Assembly: GCF_900582195.1 (NCBI RefSeq)
Contig: NZ_UTHA01000001.1
Location: 868,001-932,000 of the forward strand
Source of the DNA: Pseudomonas viridiflava
Lineage (GTDB): Bacteria > Pseudomonadota > Gammaproteobacteria > Pseudomonadales > Pseudomonadaceae
DNA length: 64,000 nucleotides
Reading direction: 5' to 3'
Numbering within the stretch: position 1 is the first letter of the stretch; each line of letters starts with the position of its first letter. Under the pieces are notes generated by a model. That model did no database searches. It saw nothing but the letters and a program-made list of their open reading frames with translations, and was not told where the DNA came from. Both the position numbers and the translations under genes were made by a program. This document shows positions 53,211 to 61,168 of the stretch, piece after piece.

Positions 53211-53573
53211 ATGACTAAGCCAGTTCCAGATCCACCCATCGATCCCACAACCCCACTCGAAGACGCCATCCGCGCCGACGACCAGATCAAAACCCGCGAA
53301 GCCATCAAGCGCGCTCTCGATTTCTACCTCTGTCCCGAACCGGTCAAACCGCGTCAGCCCAGTACGATGTTCCTCATCCATGCGAACATCGACACCGAAA
53401 GCCTGCTCGCCCACGCCTGCGAATCGCTGGCCTCAGCCAATGTCATGGCCGGTGATCTGGCTGATCAGCTCAGTCGCCCGCAGCGCAGTACGGCGCTGGC
53501 GATCCAGCAGATCGTCATGCTGGCCGAGCTGGCGGTAAACCGGGCGCTGGATCGGGTTGATCCGCAGACTTAA
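53211..53573 (+). CDS. DUF6124 family protein
   Basis: A 120-residue cytoplasmic protein without signal or membrane segment. The N-terminus is Pro-rich and polar (1-20); the rest is helical, with FLIHANIDTESLLAHACESLASANVMAGDLAD (~53-84) and a last helix rich in Ala and Leu. This is the pattern of DUF6124, a Pseudomonas-restricted family of unknown function, often in many copies per genome. AGGG lies nine bases before the ATG at 53211. An in-frame ATG 30 bases earlier is possible. Confidence 0.75.
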   Translation: MTKPVPDPPIDPTTPLEDAIRADDQIKTREAIKRALDFYLCPEPVKPRQPSTMFLIHANIDTESLLAHACESLASANVMAGDLADQLSRPQRSTALAIQQIVMLAELAVNRALDRVDPQT

Positions 53574-53599
53574 TTCGTTCGAACACCGCGTCATCGTGC

Positions 53600-53667
53600 T
53601 TCGCGAGCAGGCTCGCTCCCACAGTTTGAAACGCAGTCCACCTGTGGGAGAGAGCCTGCTCGCGAAG
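53600..53667. repeat. REP pair (REPIN) 6, one arm diverged
   Basis: Inverted REP pair; the right copy reads GGGAGAGAGCC where others have GGGAGCGAGCC. Confidence 0.88.
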
Positions 53668-53714
53668 ACGTCTGATTGGGCTCCCCATCTCTAACAGCCA
53701 TTTGCTGTCAAGCA

Positions 53715-53751
53715 GTCCCAAAAAGGGACCGATCAGTCCCAATCAGGGACT
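53715..53751. promoter_or_regulatory. Tandem GTCCC-N5-GGGAC inverted repeats, 21 bp apart
   Basis: Two dyads, GTCCC-AAAAA-GGGAC (53715-53729) and AGTCCC-AATCA-GGGACT (53735-53751), with centres at 53722 and 53743. A spacing of 21 bp puts both on one face of the helix, as expected for a double operator. They lie about 100 bases before the half-pilin gene. The binding protein is unknown. Confidence 0.5.
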
Positions 53752-53848
53752 TGTTTGCCTACTACGCTTCTCAAGATCCGTCCCTGCACGCGGATAAACA
53801 TTGTGTAGCCCAGACCTTCTCTGGGCCTCACTCCGGGAGTGTCTTGAA

Positions 53849-54154
53849 ATGAAGCTGAAAACCGTACTGCCCTGCGTGCTTCTCTTGCTTCCACTCGCTA
53901 CGTTTGCAGCGCCTGCCAATCAATCCGGCGAGATCCGCTTTACCGGGCAAATCGTTGATTCGGGCTGTCAGGTCGGACCGGTCGGGGCGTTTGTTGATCG
54001 TGAGTCTCGCCAGATCGAAATCAAGCCCGGCGTGAAAGTCGATGTCGACACCGATCGCAACGCTTGCAGTCATCAGTCGCTGCCGATTTCCATGCGCTAC
54101 GAAGCGCTGAAGACCTCGACCGATAAAGGCATCGTCATCATCAGTTACCTGTAA
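53849..54154 (+). CDS. Small exported protein resembling the N-terminal half of a type 1 pilin
   Basis: A 101-residue protein with a signal peptide (1-20, ending TFA). The mature start GEIRFTGQIVDSGCQV looks like the beginning of chaperone-usher pilins, and a second Cys (NACSHQSLP) could give the usual disulfide. But pilins are ~160-180 residues and this ends at ~80 mature residues, so it is a half-length relative or a remnant. No usher or chaperone gene is near. The ATG at 53849 is chosen for its signal peptide and the upstream GGGAG. Confidence 0.6.
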   Translation: MKLKTVLPCVLLLLPLATFAAPANQSGEIRFTGQIVDSGCQVGPVGAFVDRESRQIEIKPGVKVDVDTDRNACSHQSLPISMRYEALKTSTDKGIVIISYL

Positions 54155-54265
54155 ACCGTTCGGCGTGCGCTGCAAATCTTCAGGTGCCGAGCCATGGCGC
54201 ACAGGTATACTGCGCGCCTTCGCGGCTCACTGATCGGGCCCGACTTTTTGCTTTCCGGAGCTTTT

Positions 54266-54505
54266 ATGACTTCCCCGACCCTGCCGCCGGTTGACGACGC
54301 TGTGAGCGATGTCCCGGCTGAACTGGCCGAAACCAGCGATACCAAAGCCGAAATCCCGGCGTTCAAATTTCCGTTCAAGCCGGGCGAGCTGGCTTCTGCC
54401 AAAGGCTCGAACCAGCCGTGGTACAAGAACGGCGCCAAGAACGGCCACACCAAGACCCCGGGCATGGCGCCGCCGGGCACCCGTCGTTCGATGGGCAAGC
54501 GCTGA
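54266..54505 (+). CDS. Conserved small protein of unknown function (79 aa)
   Basis: A 79-residue soluble protein: acidic N-terminal half, then a basic, Gly/Lys/Asn/Pro-rich C-terminal half (SNQPWYKNGAKNGHTKT... PPGTRRSMGKR). It has no Cys and little hydrophobic core, so is probably disordered and may bind nucleic acid; that is inference. The ATG at 54266 follows GGAG at about 6 bases. I have seen such short proteins annotated as hypothetical in pseudomonads; I do not know a function. Confidence 0.65.
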   Translation: MTSPTLPPVDDAVSDVPAELAETSDTKAEIPAFKFPFKPGELASAKGSNQPWYKNGAKNGHTKTPGMAPPGTRRSMGKR

Positions 54506-54656
54506 GTTTTATTCCCGCCTGCGGCCATCGCTGTGATTTTTCATCACAGTGATGGCTAAGTGCTCAGTTCCTGAGCCAGATCAACGTTTAACCATTTGGT
54601 GCGCTTAGAGTCAGCAGCCCTGCCGACTCTTTCCCATAAAACGAGCGCGCTATCCC

Positions 54657-56246
54657 ATGAAGATCAATCTCCCGGTGACCGGTCGCAACGTCGATGTGGC
54701 GCTGGACGCGAACATTCTCTCGACCACCGATCTGACCAGCGCGATCACCTACGCCAACGACGACTTCATCAAGATCAGCGGTTACAGCCGCGACGAATTG
54801 CTCGGGACCCCACACAACCTGCTGCGCCATCCAGACATGCCGGCGCAGGCGTTTGCGCACATGTGGCAGACGCTCAAGCGCGGGCGCTCGTGGATGGGGC
54901 TGGTGAAAAATCGTTGCAAGAACGGTGATCACTATTGGGTCAGTGCCTATGTCACGCCGGTGACGCAGAACGGTGTGGCGGTGGAGTATCAGTCGGTGCG
55001 GACCCGGCCGGATGCGCGGTTGGTGGCAGCGGCAGAGCGGGCCTATGCGCAATTGCGTGGTGAGCGAAGGGCACGGTGGCCTGGGCCAAACATCGGTGTG
55101 CGGGCGAAGATCACGGCATTGGCCAGTGCGTTGCTGGGGATCGTATTGGGCGCCGAGGCCTGGGTGCAACCGGATTCGGCTTGGCTGGACGGCGTGGCAT
55201 TTGTCGTCGGCAGTGGGTTCTGTGCGTTGGGCGTGCGCTGGATCCTTCGGCCACTGGAGCAACTGACCGAGCGTGCACGCCATCTGGCGGACAACCCGTT
55301 GAGCCAAGCCATCTACACCGGACGGCGCGACGAGTTCGGGCAGATCGAGTTTGCCTTGCAGATGCTTGAGGCGCAGGTCGGCGCAGTTGTCGGGCGCATC
55401 GGCGATGCCTCGCAACAATTGGCCGGGCATGCCGCGCAACTGGTCGATCATCTGCACAGCAGTCATACCAGTTCACTGGCGCAACAGGCAGAAACCGATC
55501 AGGTCGCGGCGGCGATTCATCAGATGGCAGCCAGTGTTGCGCAGGTTGCCAGCCATGCCCAGCAGGCCTCGGTGGCAGCGGATATGGCCGGGATGGAAAC
55601 CCGCGAAGGGCATTTACTGGTCGGCGAAAGTCGCAGTGCGGTGTTGCGTCTGGCTGAGGAGTTGGGACGGGCGACTGAGGTGATTCATCAGCTTGAGGGG
55701 CACAGCAGCGAGATTTCCGGCGTGCTCGAGGTGATCCGCAGCATCGCCGAGCAAACCAATCTGCTGGCGCTCAACGCCGCGATCGAGGCGGCGCGTGCCG
55801 GCGATGCCGGGCGCGGTTTTGCCGTGGTCGCGGATGAAGTGCGCGGGCTGGCGCAACGCACGCAGCAATCGACCAACGAGATTCAACGCATGATCAGCAC
55901 CCTGCAAAACGGTGCACGCGATGCGGTGATGGTCATGCAGCAAAGCAGCGAGCATGTGGATAACAGTGTCGAGCAAGCGCAACGCGCGGCGCGGGCGCTG
56001 AGCGGAATCAGTGAGCGGGTCGAGCAGATCACCGAGATGAGCCTGCAGATTGCGGCAGCAGTGGAGCAGCAGAGTGCGGTGAGCGAGGACATCAACCGCA
56101 ATATCGTCAGCATTCGCAACGCGTGCGAGGTGACGGTGGATGAGGGGCGGCAGAGTCAGCGCAATTCCGAGGATGTCGCGGGGTTGGCGGGGGATCTGCG
56201 GTTGTTGGCGCGGGAGTTCTGGGGGCAGCGGCAGGTTCGGGATTGA
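54657..56246 (+). CDS. Methyl-accepting chemotaxis protein, Aer-like (PAS sensor)
   Basis: A 529-residue chemoreceptor. The N-terminal PAS domain (~10-115: [26 protein letters not shown], then HPDMP and [17 protein letters not shown]) is the FAD-type redox sensor of Aer. Two closely spaced membrane helices (~150-190) form a hairpin with almost no periplasmic part, then a HAMP region, and the signalling tip with [40 protein letters not shown] (~362-400). It should report oxygen or redox state to CheA. CheV is encoded 2 kb downstream. Confidence 0.9.
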   Translation: MKINLPVTGRNVDVALDANILSTTDLTSAITYANDDFIKISGYSRDELLGTPHNLLRHPDMPAQAFAHMWQTLKRGRSWMGLVKNRCKNGDHYWVSAYVTPVTQNGVAVEYQSVRTRPDARLVAAAERAYAQLRGERRARWPGPNIGVRAKITALASALLGIVLGAEAWVQPDSAWLDGVAFVVGSGFCALGVRWILRPLEQLTERARHLADNPLSQAIYTGRRDEFGQIEFALQMLEAQVGAVVGRIGDASQQLAGHAAQLVDHLHSSHTSSLAQQAETDQVAAAIHQMAASVAQVASHAQQASVAADMAGMETREGHLLVGESRSAVLRLAEELGRATEVIHQLEGHSSEISGVLEVIRSIAEQTNLLALNAAIEAARAGDAGRGFAVVADEVRGLAQRTQQSTNEIQRMISTLQNGARDAVMVMQQSSEHVDNSVEQAQRAARALSGISERVEQITEMSLQIAAAVEQQSAVSEDINRNIVSIRNACEVTVDEGRQSQRNSEDVAGLAGDLRLLAREFWGQRQVRD

Positions 56247-56264
56247 GGTTGCCTGGGCGGACGC

Positions 56265-56408
56265 TTTCGCGAGCAAGCTCGCTCCCACAGGGATCTTCGG
56301 TGGGTCACAGCACTATTGTGGTAGCTAATTTCACAGGGGCTTCTCTGTTCCTCAGATAGGCTTTGGTGGAATACAGATCCCCTGTGGGAGCGAGCTTGCT
56401 CGCGAAAG
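56265..56408. repeat. REP pair (REPIN) 7, widely spaced
   Basis: TTTCGCGAGCAAGCTCGCTC at 56265 and the inverted GAGCGAGCTTGCTCGCGAAA ending 56407, with ~90 bases between, the widest spacing of the nine pairs. Confidence 0.8.
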
Positions 56409-56436
56409 GGCCATCAGCCGCTATGCAGCATCTGGG

Positions 56437-57186
56437 TCAAGCCGCCCGCAGCGAGATAAACGCATACGTCTGCGCCGGCTCAGTCACCACCTGCGCCCCG
56501 GCCGCCACCACTTGCCCGGCCACATCATCCCCAGACAAATGAAACACCCACTCACTCGGCGCAGTCGTCAGCGGTTGCGCGGTCACCTGATCAATAACCG
56601 AAGCAAACGCATCCATGTTCGGCAGATACGCAGTAAACCCGTCACCCTTCAGCGCCGTCGTACGAATCCCGAGCATCGCGCAAATCGCGTCCTTGAGGCC
56701 GATGTCATCGCGATCGGCCTGGCGCGAGCGTTGAATCAAATCGATCAGTTCCTGATCCACCAACTCACCGCCGGCAATCAACACCGGCCCCTGTTCCCAA
56801 GACTCCGGCGGGCAATCCTTGGCGGCCGGGTTGAGCGGGATATGCGGGTTGATTTCCGCCGGATAAATGCGACACACCAACGGCCGTCGCTCGTAGATCC
56901 GGCACAGCTTGTCTTCGTCAAGATTCCGGCAGGGACCGACGTTGTACGCGGCAAAGGTGATCGCCACATGGGCGTTCGTTGCGCCGCTGCGAACGAGCGC
57001 TGAGCGCCGTTCGGCATGTTCTCGCTGCTGCGCCGGCAAACCCAGGCCATTACCGAGAAAAGCCTCGACCAGCACGATCACCTGACCGCCATCCGCCGCC
57101 CACATGCGGGCTTCGGCCAAGGTCAGGGGAACATGGTGATCGGTACAGCATTTGCCGCAGCCTACGCAGGAAAACGTCGTGTTCAT
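56437..57186 (-). CDS. YkgJ family cysteine cluster protein
   Basis: A 249-residue protein beginning with a Cys cluster CVGCGKCC (7-14), with two later Cys groups (NVGPCRNLDEDKLCRIYERRPLVCRIYP, ~78-105, and KDCPP). This is the CxxCxxCC family, thought to bind zinc or an iron-sulfur centre; function unproven. The ATG at 57186 is preferred over the TTG six codons upstream because the family begins close to this Met. Alone on the minus strand. Confidence 0.85.
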   Translation of the reverse strand: MNTTFSCVGCGKCCTDHHVPLTLAEARMWAADGGQVIVLVEAFLGNGLGLPAQQREHAERRSALVRSGATNAHVAITFAAYNVGPCRNLDEDKLCRIYERRPLVCRIYPAEINPHIPLNPAAKDCPPESWEQGPVLIAGGELVDQELIDLIQRSRQADRDDIGLKDAICAMLGIRTTALKGDGFTAYLPNMDAFASVIDQVTAQPLTTAPSEWVFHLSGDDVAGQVVAAGAQVVTEPAQTYAFISLRAA

Positions 57187-57269
57187 TGAGCGATCTGTCT
57201 TCAATCAGGGTGTGAATCGGTGGCGGAAAACCACCGCACAGACGCGGAACGAAGCAAGTTATGCGCCAC

Positions 57270-57596
57270 TCAGCGGGTTTTGCCGGTTGGGCGGATCGAG
57301 TCCCACTCGGTGACGAAGGCGGTTTTAGATTGTTTGTTGTACAGACACAGCTCGGTGCCTTGCTGACCTTTCATGTGTTTTTGCGGGTATTGGCCTTGCA
57401 GCAACAGGGCGGTGTAGCCGACACGGTCATCGAATTGTGCGGGCGTGCCGACGGGTTTGGCGTTTTTCAGGCCGCTGGCCTTGGTGCAACTGGCGAGCAC
57501 GGTTTTGTCGTAGGCGGCCCAGGCGTCGGGGCTGGAGGCGTGGGCCTGGGAGGCGAGGGCGGTGAGGCAGAGCAGGCTTAAGGTGATGGCTTTCAT
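57270..57596 (-). CDS. Small exported protein of unknown function
   Basis: A 108-residue protein with a 20-residue signal peptide ending SQAHA. The mature part has two Cys (SCTKASG and ELCLYNK) that could form a disulfide, and a compact alpha/beta-looking sequence. The ATG at 57596 has AAGGA about 7 bases upstream; earlier codons in this frame run into a REP repeat. I do not recognise the family. Confidence 0.7.
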   Translation of the reverse strand: MKAITLSLLCLTALASQAHASSPDAWAAYDKTVLASCTKASGLKNAKPVGTPAQFDDRVGYTALLLQGQYPQKHMKGQQGTELCLYNKQSKTAFVTEWDSIRPTGKTR

Positions 57597-57665
57597 GGGG
57601 GCGTCCTTGGTCGTGGGTGGCCAAGGTTTGAGTCTGTCTGAGAAGGGAAGTTGCCTGTGCTGGCC

Positions 57666-57735
57666 TCTTCGCGAGCAGGCTCGCTCCCACAGTTTGAAAT
57701 GCATTCCAGGGTGGGAGCGGGCTTGCTCGCGAAGA
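57666..57735. repeat. REP pair (REPIN) 8
   Basis: Inverted REP pair with the right copy slightly diverged (GTGGGAGCGGGCTTGCTCGCGAA). Confidence 0.85.
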
Positions 57736-57742
57736 CGCAGGA

Positions 57743-58225
57743 TCAGTCCGGCACCAGTTCCCGGCGGACCACATACATCCCGGCACTTTCATACAAGCGC
57801 TGCGCCCGATGGTTGTCCTCCAGCACTTTCAGATCAACAAATCCTTCGCGCCGCTGCTGAAACACCTTGAATGCATGGAGCAACAATGCCCGACCCAGTC
57901 CTCGGCCCTGCATGCGCGGATGCACCACCAGATTCTTGATATAGGCGCTGGTCCAGCATTGCGCCACGCCGACCACACCTTCGCCATCGCGTGCAATAAA
58001 GCACAGCATCGGATCATATTCAGGATCGGTCTCGAACTGCTGCTGCCAAGCGTTCAGCGCCGGTACCCGGCCGCCGCCTTCGCGGTAGCCCAGTTGCATC
58101 AAATGATGCATGTCCGCCGCCAGTTCGACGGAGTACGTGCCCAGTTCAATGCCTTGAGGCCAAAGCGCGTCCGGCGCGTCCTTGGCAAGATCGCGCCGCA
58201 TCAAAAAACAATACGTCTCGGCCAA
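57743..58225 (-). CDS. GNAT family N-acetyltransferase
   Basis: A GNAT acetyltransferase of up to 160 residues. The acetyl-CoA loop VHPRMQGRGLGRALLLHAF (~96-114), the preceding IKNLVV strand and the DLKVLEDNHRAQRLYESAGM segment (~132-150) are clear. Substrate unknown. The frame opens with a TTG at 58225; an ATG at 58201 is the alternative, and neither has a good ribosome site. It begins three bases after the cheV stop, so the two may be co-transcribed. Confidence 0.85.
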   Translation of the reverse strand: MAETYCFLMRRDLAKDAPDALWPQGIELGTYSVELAADMHHLMQLGYREGGGRVPALNAWQQQFETDPEYDPMLCFIARDGEGVVGVAQCWTSAYIKNLVVHPRMQGRGLGRALLLHAFKVFQQRREGFVDLKVLEDNHRAQRLYESAGMYVVRRELVPD

Positions 58226-58228
58226 GAC

Positions 58229-59131
58229 TCAGTGCCCATGTGCCGCGACGTGTTTGGCCGCTTCGATCAGGCAGTGGGTCAGTTCCGGCGAGGAGAACTT
58301 GGTCAGCACGCCGTTCGCCCCGGCCAGGCGTGCTTTCTCGCTGTTCATCGCGCTGTCGAGCGAGGTGTGCAGCAACACGTAGAGGTGGGCGAAGTCCGGG
58401 GTCTCACGCAGGGTGCGGGTGAAGGCATAGCCGTCCATCTCGGACATTTCGATGTCGGAGACAATCAGGTTGATCTGTTGCGCGGTGCCTTGCAGGTCGA
58501 GCAGGCAGTCGATGGCTTCCTTGGCGCTGCGCGCGGTGTGGCATTGCAGGCCGAGGTTGCGCAAGGTGTGCACCGATTGCTGCAGCGCCACCTGACTGTC
58601 GTCGACCACCAGAATCCGCGCGTTGCCGAGCACTTCGGCATCTTCCATGGTCAGGTCGGTCGGGGCCATTTCGATCTGCGTCGGGGCGATGCTGTGGATA
58701 ACCTTTTCGATATCCAGCACCTGCACCAGCGTGCCGTCCACCGAGGTCACGCCGGTGATGTAGGCGCGCGAACCGCCGGAGCCGAAAGGTGGCGGTTTGA
58801 TGTCGGTGGTCAGGCAATGGACGATTTTGCTCACCGCCTGCACGTGCAGGCCCTGCTTCGAGCGGCTGACATCGGTGACGATCAGGCAGCCGCCGTTCGG
58901 ATCTTCCAGCGGGCGCTCGCCGATGGCGCGGCTGAGGTCGATCACCGACAGTGAAGCGCCGCGCAGAGTGGCGATGCCTTTGACGTGCGGGTGCGATTCC
59001 GGCAGCTTGGTCAGCGGCGGGCAGGGGATGATTTCACTGACTTTCAGCAGGTTGATCGCCATCAGCTTGCCGCTGCGCAAGGTGAACAGCAGAAGCGAAA
59101 GTGAGTCTGCGCGGGCTTTGGTGGAGGACAT
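58229..59131 (-). CDS. cheV: Chemotaxis protein CheV
   Basis: A 300-residue CheW-receiver fusion. The CheW domain (~8-150) couples receptors and CheA; the receiver (~172-295) has phospho-acceptor Asp-226 (LIVSDIEMSEMDG) and the conserved Lys-278 (VLTKFSSPEL). CheV proteins adjust receptor-kinase coupling, often for adaptation. It lies near the Aer-like receptor but other che genes are not in the window. Confidence 0.88.
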   Translation of the reverse strand: MSSTKARADSLSLLLFTLRSGKLMAINLLKVSEIIPCPPLTKLPESHPHVKGIATLRGASLSVIDLSRAIGERPLEDPNGGCLIVTDVSRSKQGLHVQAVSKIVHCLTTDIKPPPFGSGGSRAYITGVTSVDGTLVQVLDIEKVIHSIAPTQIEMAPTDLTMEDAEVLGNARILVVDDSQVALQQSVHTLRNLGLQCHTARSAKEAIDCLLDLQGTAQQINLIVSDIEMSEMDGYAFTRTLRETPDFAHLYVLLHTSLDSAMNSEKARLAGANGVLTKFSSPELTHCLIEAAKHVAAHGH

Positions 59132-59444
59132 ATGAACCTTCTGTGGAAAAGGTGGTGGGCGAGGGTGGAAATCGCCAGAAACTATTGATGCCGGGTTATC
59201 GGCGTTAAAGGGGTGGGCTTTAGGTTAGTTGTCGGGTGGGGTTCAGATCAAAAGCCAAAGCCCCTCACCCCAGCCCTCTCCCGGAGGGAGAGGGGGCCGA
59301 CCGAGGTGTCTGGCGTTTTACATCGACCTGAACGACCGAGTCGATTATGGATTCGGTAAAAAACGTTCACGTCGGCGGAATTCTGCAACATCCCCCAATC
59401 GGTCCCCTCTCCCTCTGGGAGAGGGCTAGGGTGAGGGTGTGCTT
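59132..59444. other. Non-coding gap holding CT-rich repeat copy 3
   Basis: Between the cheV start and the norR stop, both on the minus strand. It contains the repeat at 59261-59438 and probably the cheV promoter in its first ~130 bases. No gene seen. Confidence 0.6.
59261..59438. repeat. Composite CT-rich repeat, copy 3
   Basis: CCCCTCACCCCAGCCCTCTC, GGAGGGAGAGGGGGCCGA, a middle of ~100 bases with CGAGTCGA and CGTCGGCG, then TCTCCCTCTGGGAGAGGGC ending TAGGGTGAGGGT. Longer middle than the other two copies. Confidence 0.72.
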
Positions 59445-61004
59445 TTAGCTCTTCATCCCCAACCGCTTGGCCATCCGCCCAAGATTCGCCCGATCCAGCC
59501 CCAGCTCCCGCGCCGCACTCGCCCAGTTATCCTGATGACGCTCCAGCGCCGCACTGATCAAGCGCCGCTGATACTGTTCGGTCGCACTGCGCAAATCCCC
59601 GCTGATCAGCGGCATTTCCGCCACGACACCGGCACCCGCCTCAACCGAGTTATCCACAACCTCACGCGGTAAATCCAGATCCGCCGCGCTCAAACTGAGG
59701 ATCTTCGGTCGCACCTTGCAGTTGCCCAGCGCCTTCAACGCGCTGCGGCCGATCAAGTGCTCAAGCTCACGCACGTTGCCCGGCCAAGTGTAGGCGAGCA
59801 GTGCTTCCTGGGCGTCGCCGTTCAGGCGCAGGCTGTTGAGGCCCATGCGCGAACGGTTCTGCTCGAGGAAGAAACCACTGAGCAACAACACATCACGGCC
59901 GCGATCACGCAGCGCCGGCACGCGCAGCGGGTACACGCTGAGGCGATGGTAGAAGTCGGCACGATAGCGACCGCTGCGCACTTCTTCGGCCAGGTCGCGG
60001 TTGGTCGCGGCAATCAGGCGCACATCGACCTGATGCTCCTTGTCCGACCCCAATCGTTGTAACTGGCCGCTCTGCAAAACACGCAGCAATTTCGCCTGCA
60101 CGGTCAGCGACAGTTCGCCGACCTCATCGAGAAACAGCGTGCCGCCATTGGCTAGTTCGAACTTGCCGCGACGGTCACTGGTGGCGCCGGTGAAGGCGCC
60201 GCGCACATGGCCGAACAGCTCACTTTCTACCAGCGTATCCGGCAGCGCGGCGCAGTTGAGGCTGATGATCGGTTTGTCGGCGCGCGGGGATGCTGCGTGA
60301 ATGGCCTGGGCGACCAGCTCTTTGCCGACCCCGGTTTCGCCGGTGATCAACACGGTCAGATCGCTGCCGCCGACCAGATGGATTTCCTCCACCAGTTTTT
60401 TCAGCGCTTTGCTCTGGCCGATCATTTCGCGGTTCTGCTGGCCGCTGGCCTGGCGATAAACCTCGGCGCGCTGGTGTTCGTCTTCAGCGCGATTGGCCAG
60501 GCGTTGAATGCGTTCGGCGGCGTTGACCGTGGCCGAAGCGAGGCTGGCGAAGGCTTGCAGGGCATCGAGTTCGATCGGCTCGAAACGCTCGGGGTCGAGA
60601 GCGTCGAGGGTGATCAGACCCCAGAGTTTTTCATCGACGAATAAAGGACAGCCGAGGCAATCGTGGACTTCGAGGTGTTCGTCGAGGCCGTCGACCAAAC
60701 CGTCGTAAGGATCGGGCAAGTCGCTGTCGGCGGCGAACCGCGTCGGCCCGGCGCCGCTCAGCAGAATCTCGAAGCGCGGGTGCTCGCTGACTTTGAAGCG
60801 CCGGCCAAGGGTGTCGGTGCTCAAGCCGTCCACCGCCAGCGGCACCAGCGCTTCGCCGTCGAGGCGCAATAACGCCGCCGCATCGCAGGGCAGCAGGGCG
60901 CGCATGGCTTCGAGCAGGCGTCGGTAACGCTCGCCCTCGGGCAGTTCGCGGGACAGGTCGGAGACGAGAGGGAGCAGGGCGGTGAGCAGGGATTTGGCGG
61001 TCAT
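59445..61004 (-). CDS. norR: Nitric oxide-responsive sigma54 activator NorR
   Basis: A 519-residue enhancer-binding protein. The N-terminal GAF domain (~20-170) carries residues that match the E. coli NorR non-haem iron site: Arg-77 (HPR), Asp-98 and Asp-101 (LPDPYDGL), Cys-116 and Asp-134. The AAA+ domain has Walker A GETGVGKE (222-229) and the sigma54-contacting GAFTGA (269-274). A Fis-type helix-turn-helix ends the protein. When NO binds the iron, it activates hmp, which is divergent and has NorR boxes. Confidence 0.94.
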   Translation of the reverse strand: MTAKSLLTALLPLVSDLSRELPEGERYRRLLEAMRALLPCDAAALLRLDGEALVPLAVDGLSTDTLGRRFKVSEHPRFEILLSGAGPTRFAADSDLPDPYDGLVDGLDEHLEVHDCLGCPLFVDEKLWGLITLDALDPERFEPIELDALQAFASLASATVNAAERIQRLANRAEDEHQRAEVYRQASGQQNREMIGQSKALKKLVEEIHLVGGSDLTVLITGETGVGKELVAQAIHAASPRADKPIISLNCAALPDTLVESELFGHVRGAFTGATSDRRGKFELANGGTLFLDEVGELSLTVQAKLLRVLQSGQLQRLGSDKEHQVDVRLIAATNRDLAEEVRSGRYRADFYHRLSVYPLRVPALRDRGRDVLLLSGFFLEQNRSRMGLNSLRLNGDAQEALLAYTWPGNVRELEHLIGRSALKALGNCKVRPKILSLSAADLDLPREVVDNSVEAGAGVVAEMPLISGDLRSATEQYQRRLISAALERHQDNWASAARELGLDRANLGRMAKRLGMKS

Positions 61005-61013
61005 GGCCTTGTA

Positions 61014-61069
61014 GTCAAAGAGACAAGATGTAGTCCGGATGACTATAAAGGTCTTTGAGTCGTTATGAC
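61014..61069. promoter_or_regulatory. Three candidate NorR boxes (GT-N7-AC)
   Basis: GTCAAAGAGAC (61014-61024), GTCCGGATGAC (61033-61043) and GTCGTTATGAC (61059-61069) all fit the GT-N7-AC pattern known for NorR, the last two close to GTCA-N3-TGAC. E. coli norVW also has three. They lie between norR and hmp, ~70-120 bases upstream of the probable hmp start of transcription. Confidence 0.65.
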
Positions 61070-61110
61070 TACGTTGTTTTCAACCCATTGATTTATATGG
61101 ATAAATAAGT

Positions 61111-61126
61111 TGGCACGAAACCTGAT
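61111..61126 (+). promoter_or_regulatory. Candidate sigma54 promoter of hmp
   Basis: TGGCACG (61111-61117) is a perfect -24 element. The -12 element would be CTGAT, where GA stands for the usual GC, so it is imperfect. The GG-to-G spacing is right. Transcription would start near 61137, ~30 bases before hmp. Confidence 0.55.
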
Positions 61127-61168
61127 AACCCTAAAGTAACTTTTCAAGAAAGCTCAGGAGTCATTCTT

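Noticed and set aside
54531..54549. CTGTGAT-N5-ATCACAG dyad between the 79-aa gene and the chemoreceptor
   Set aside because: No T tract follows so it is not a terminator, and a single 7-bp dyad is too little to call an operator.
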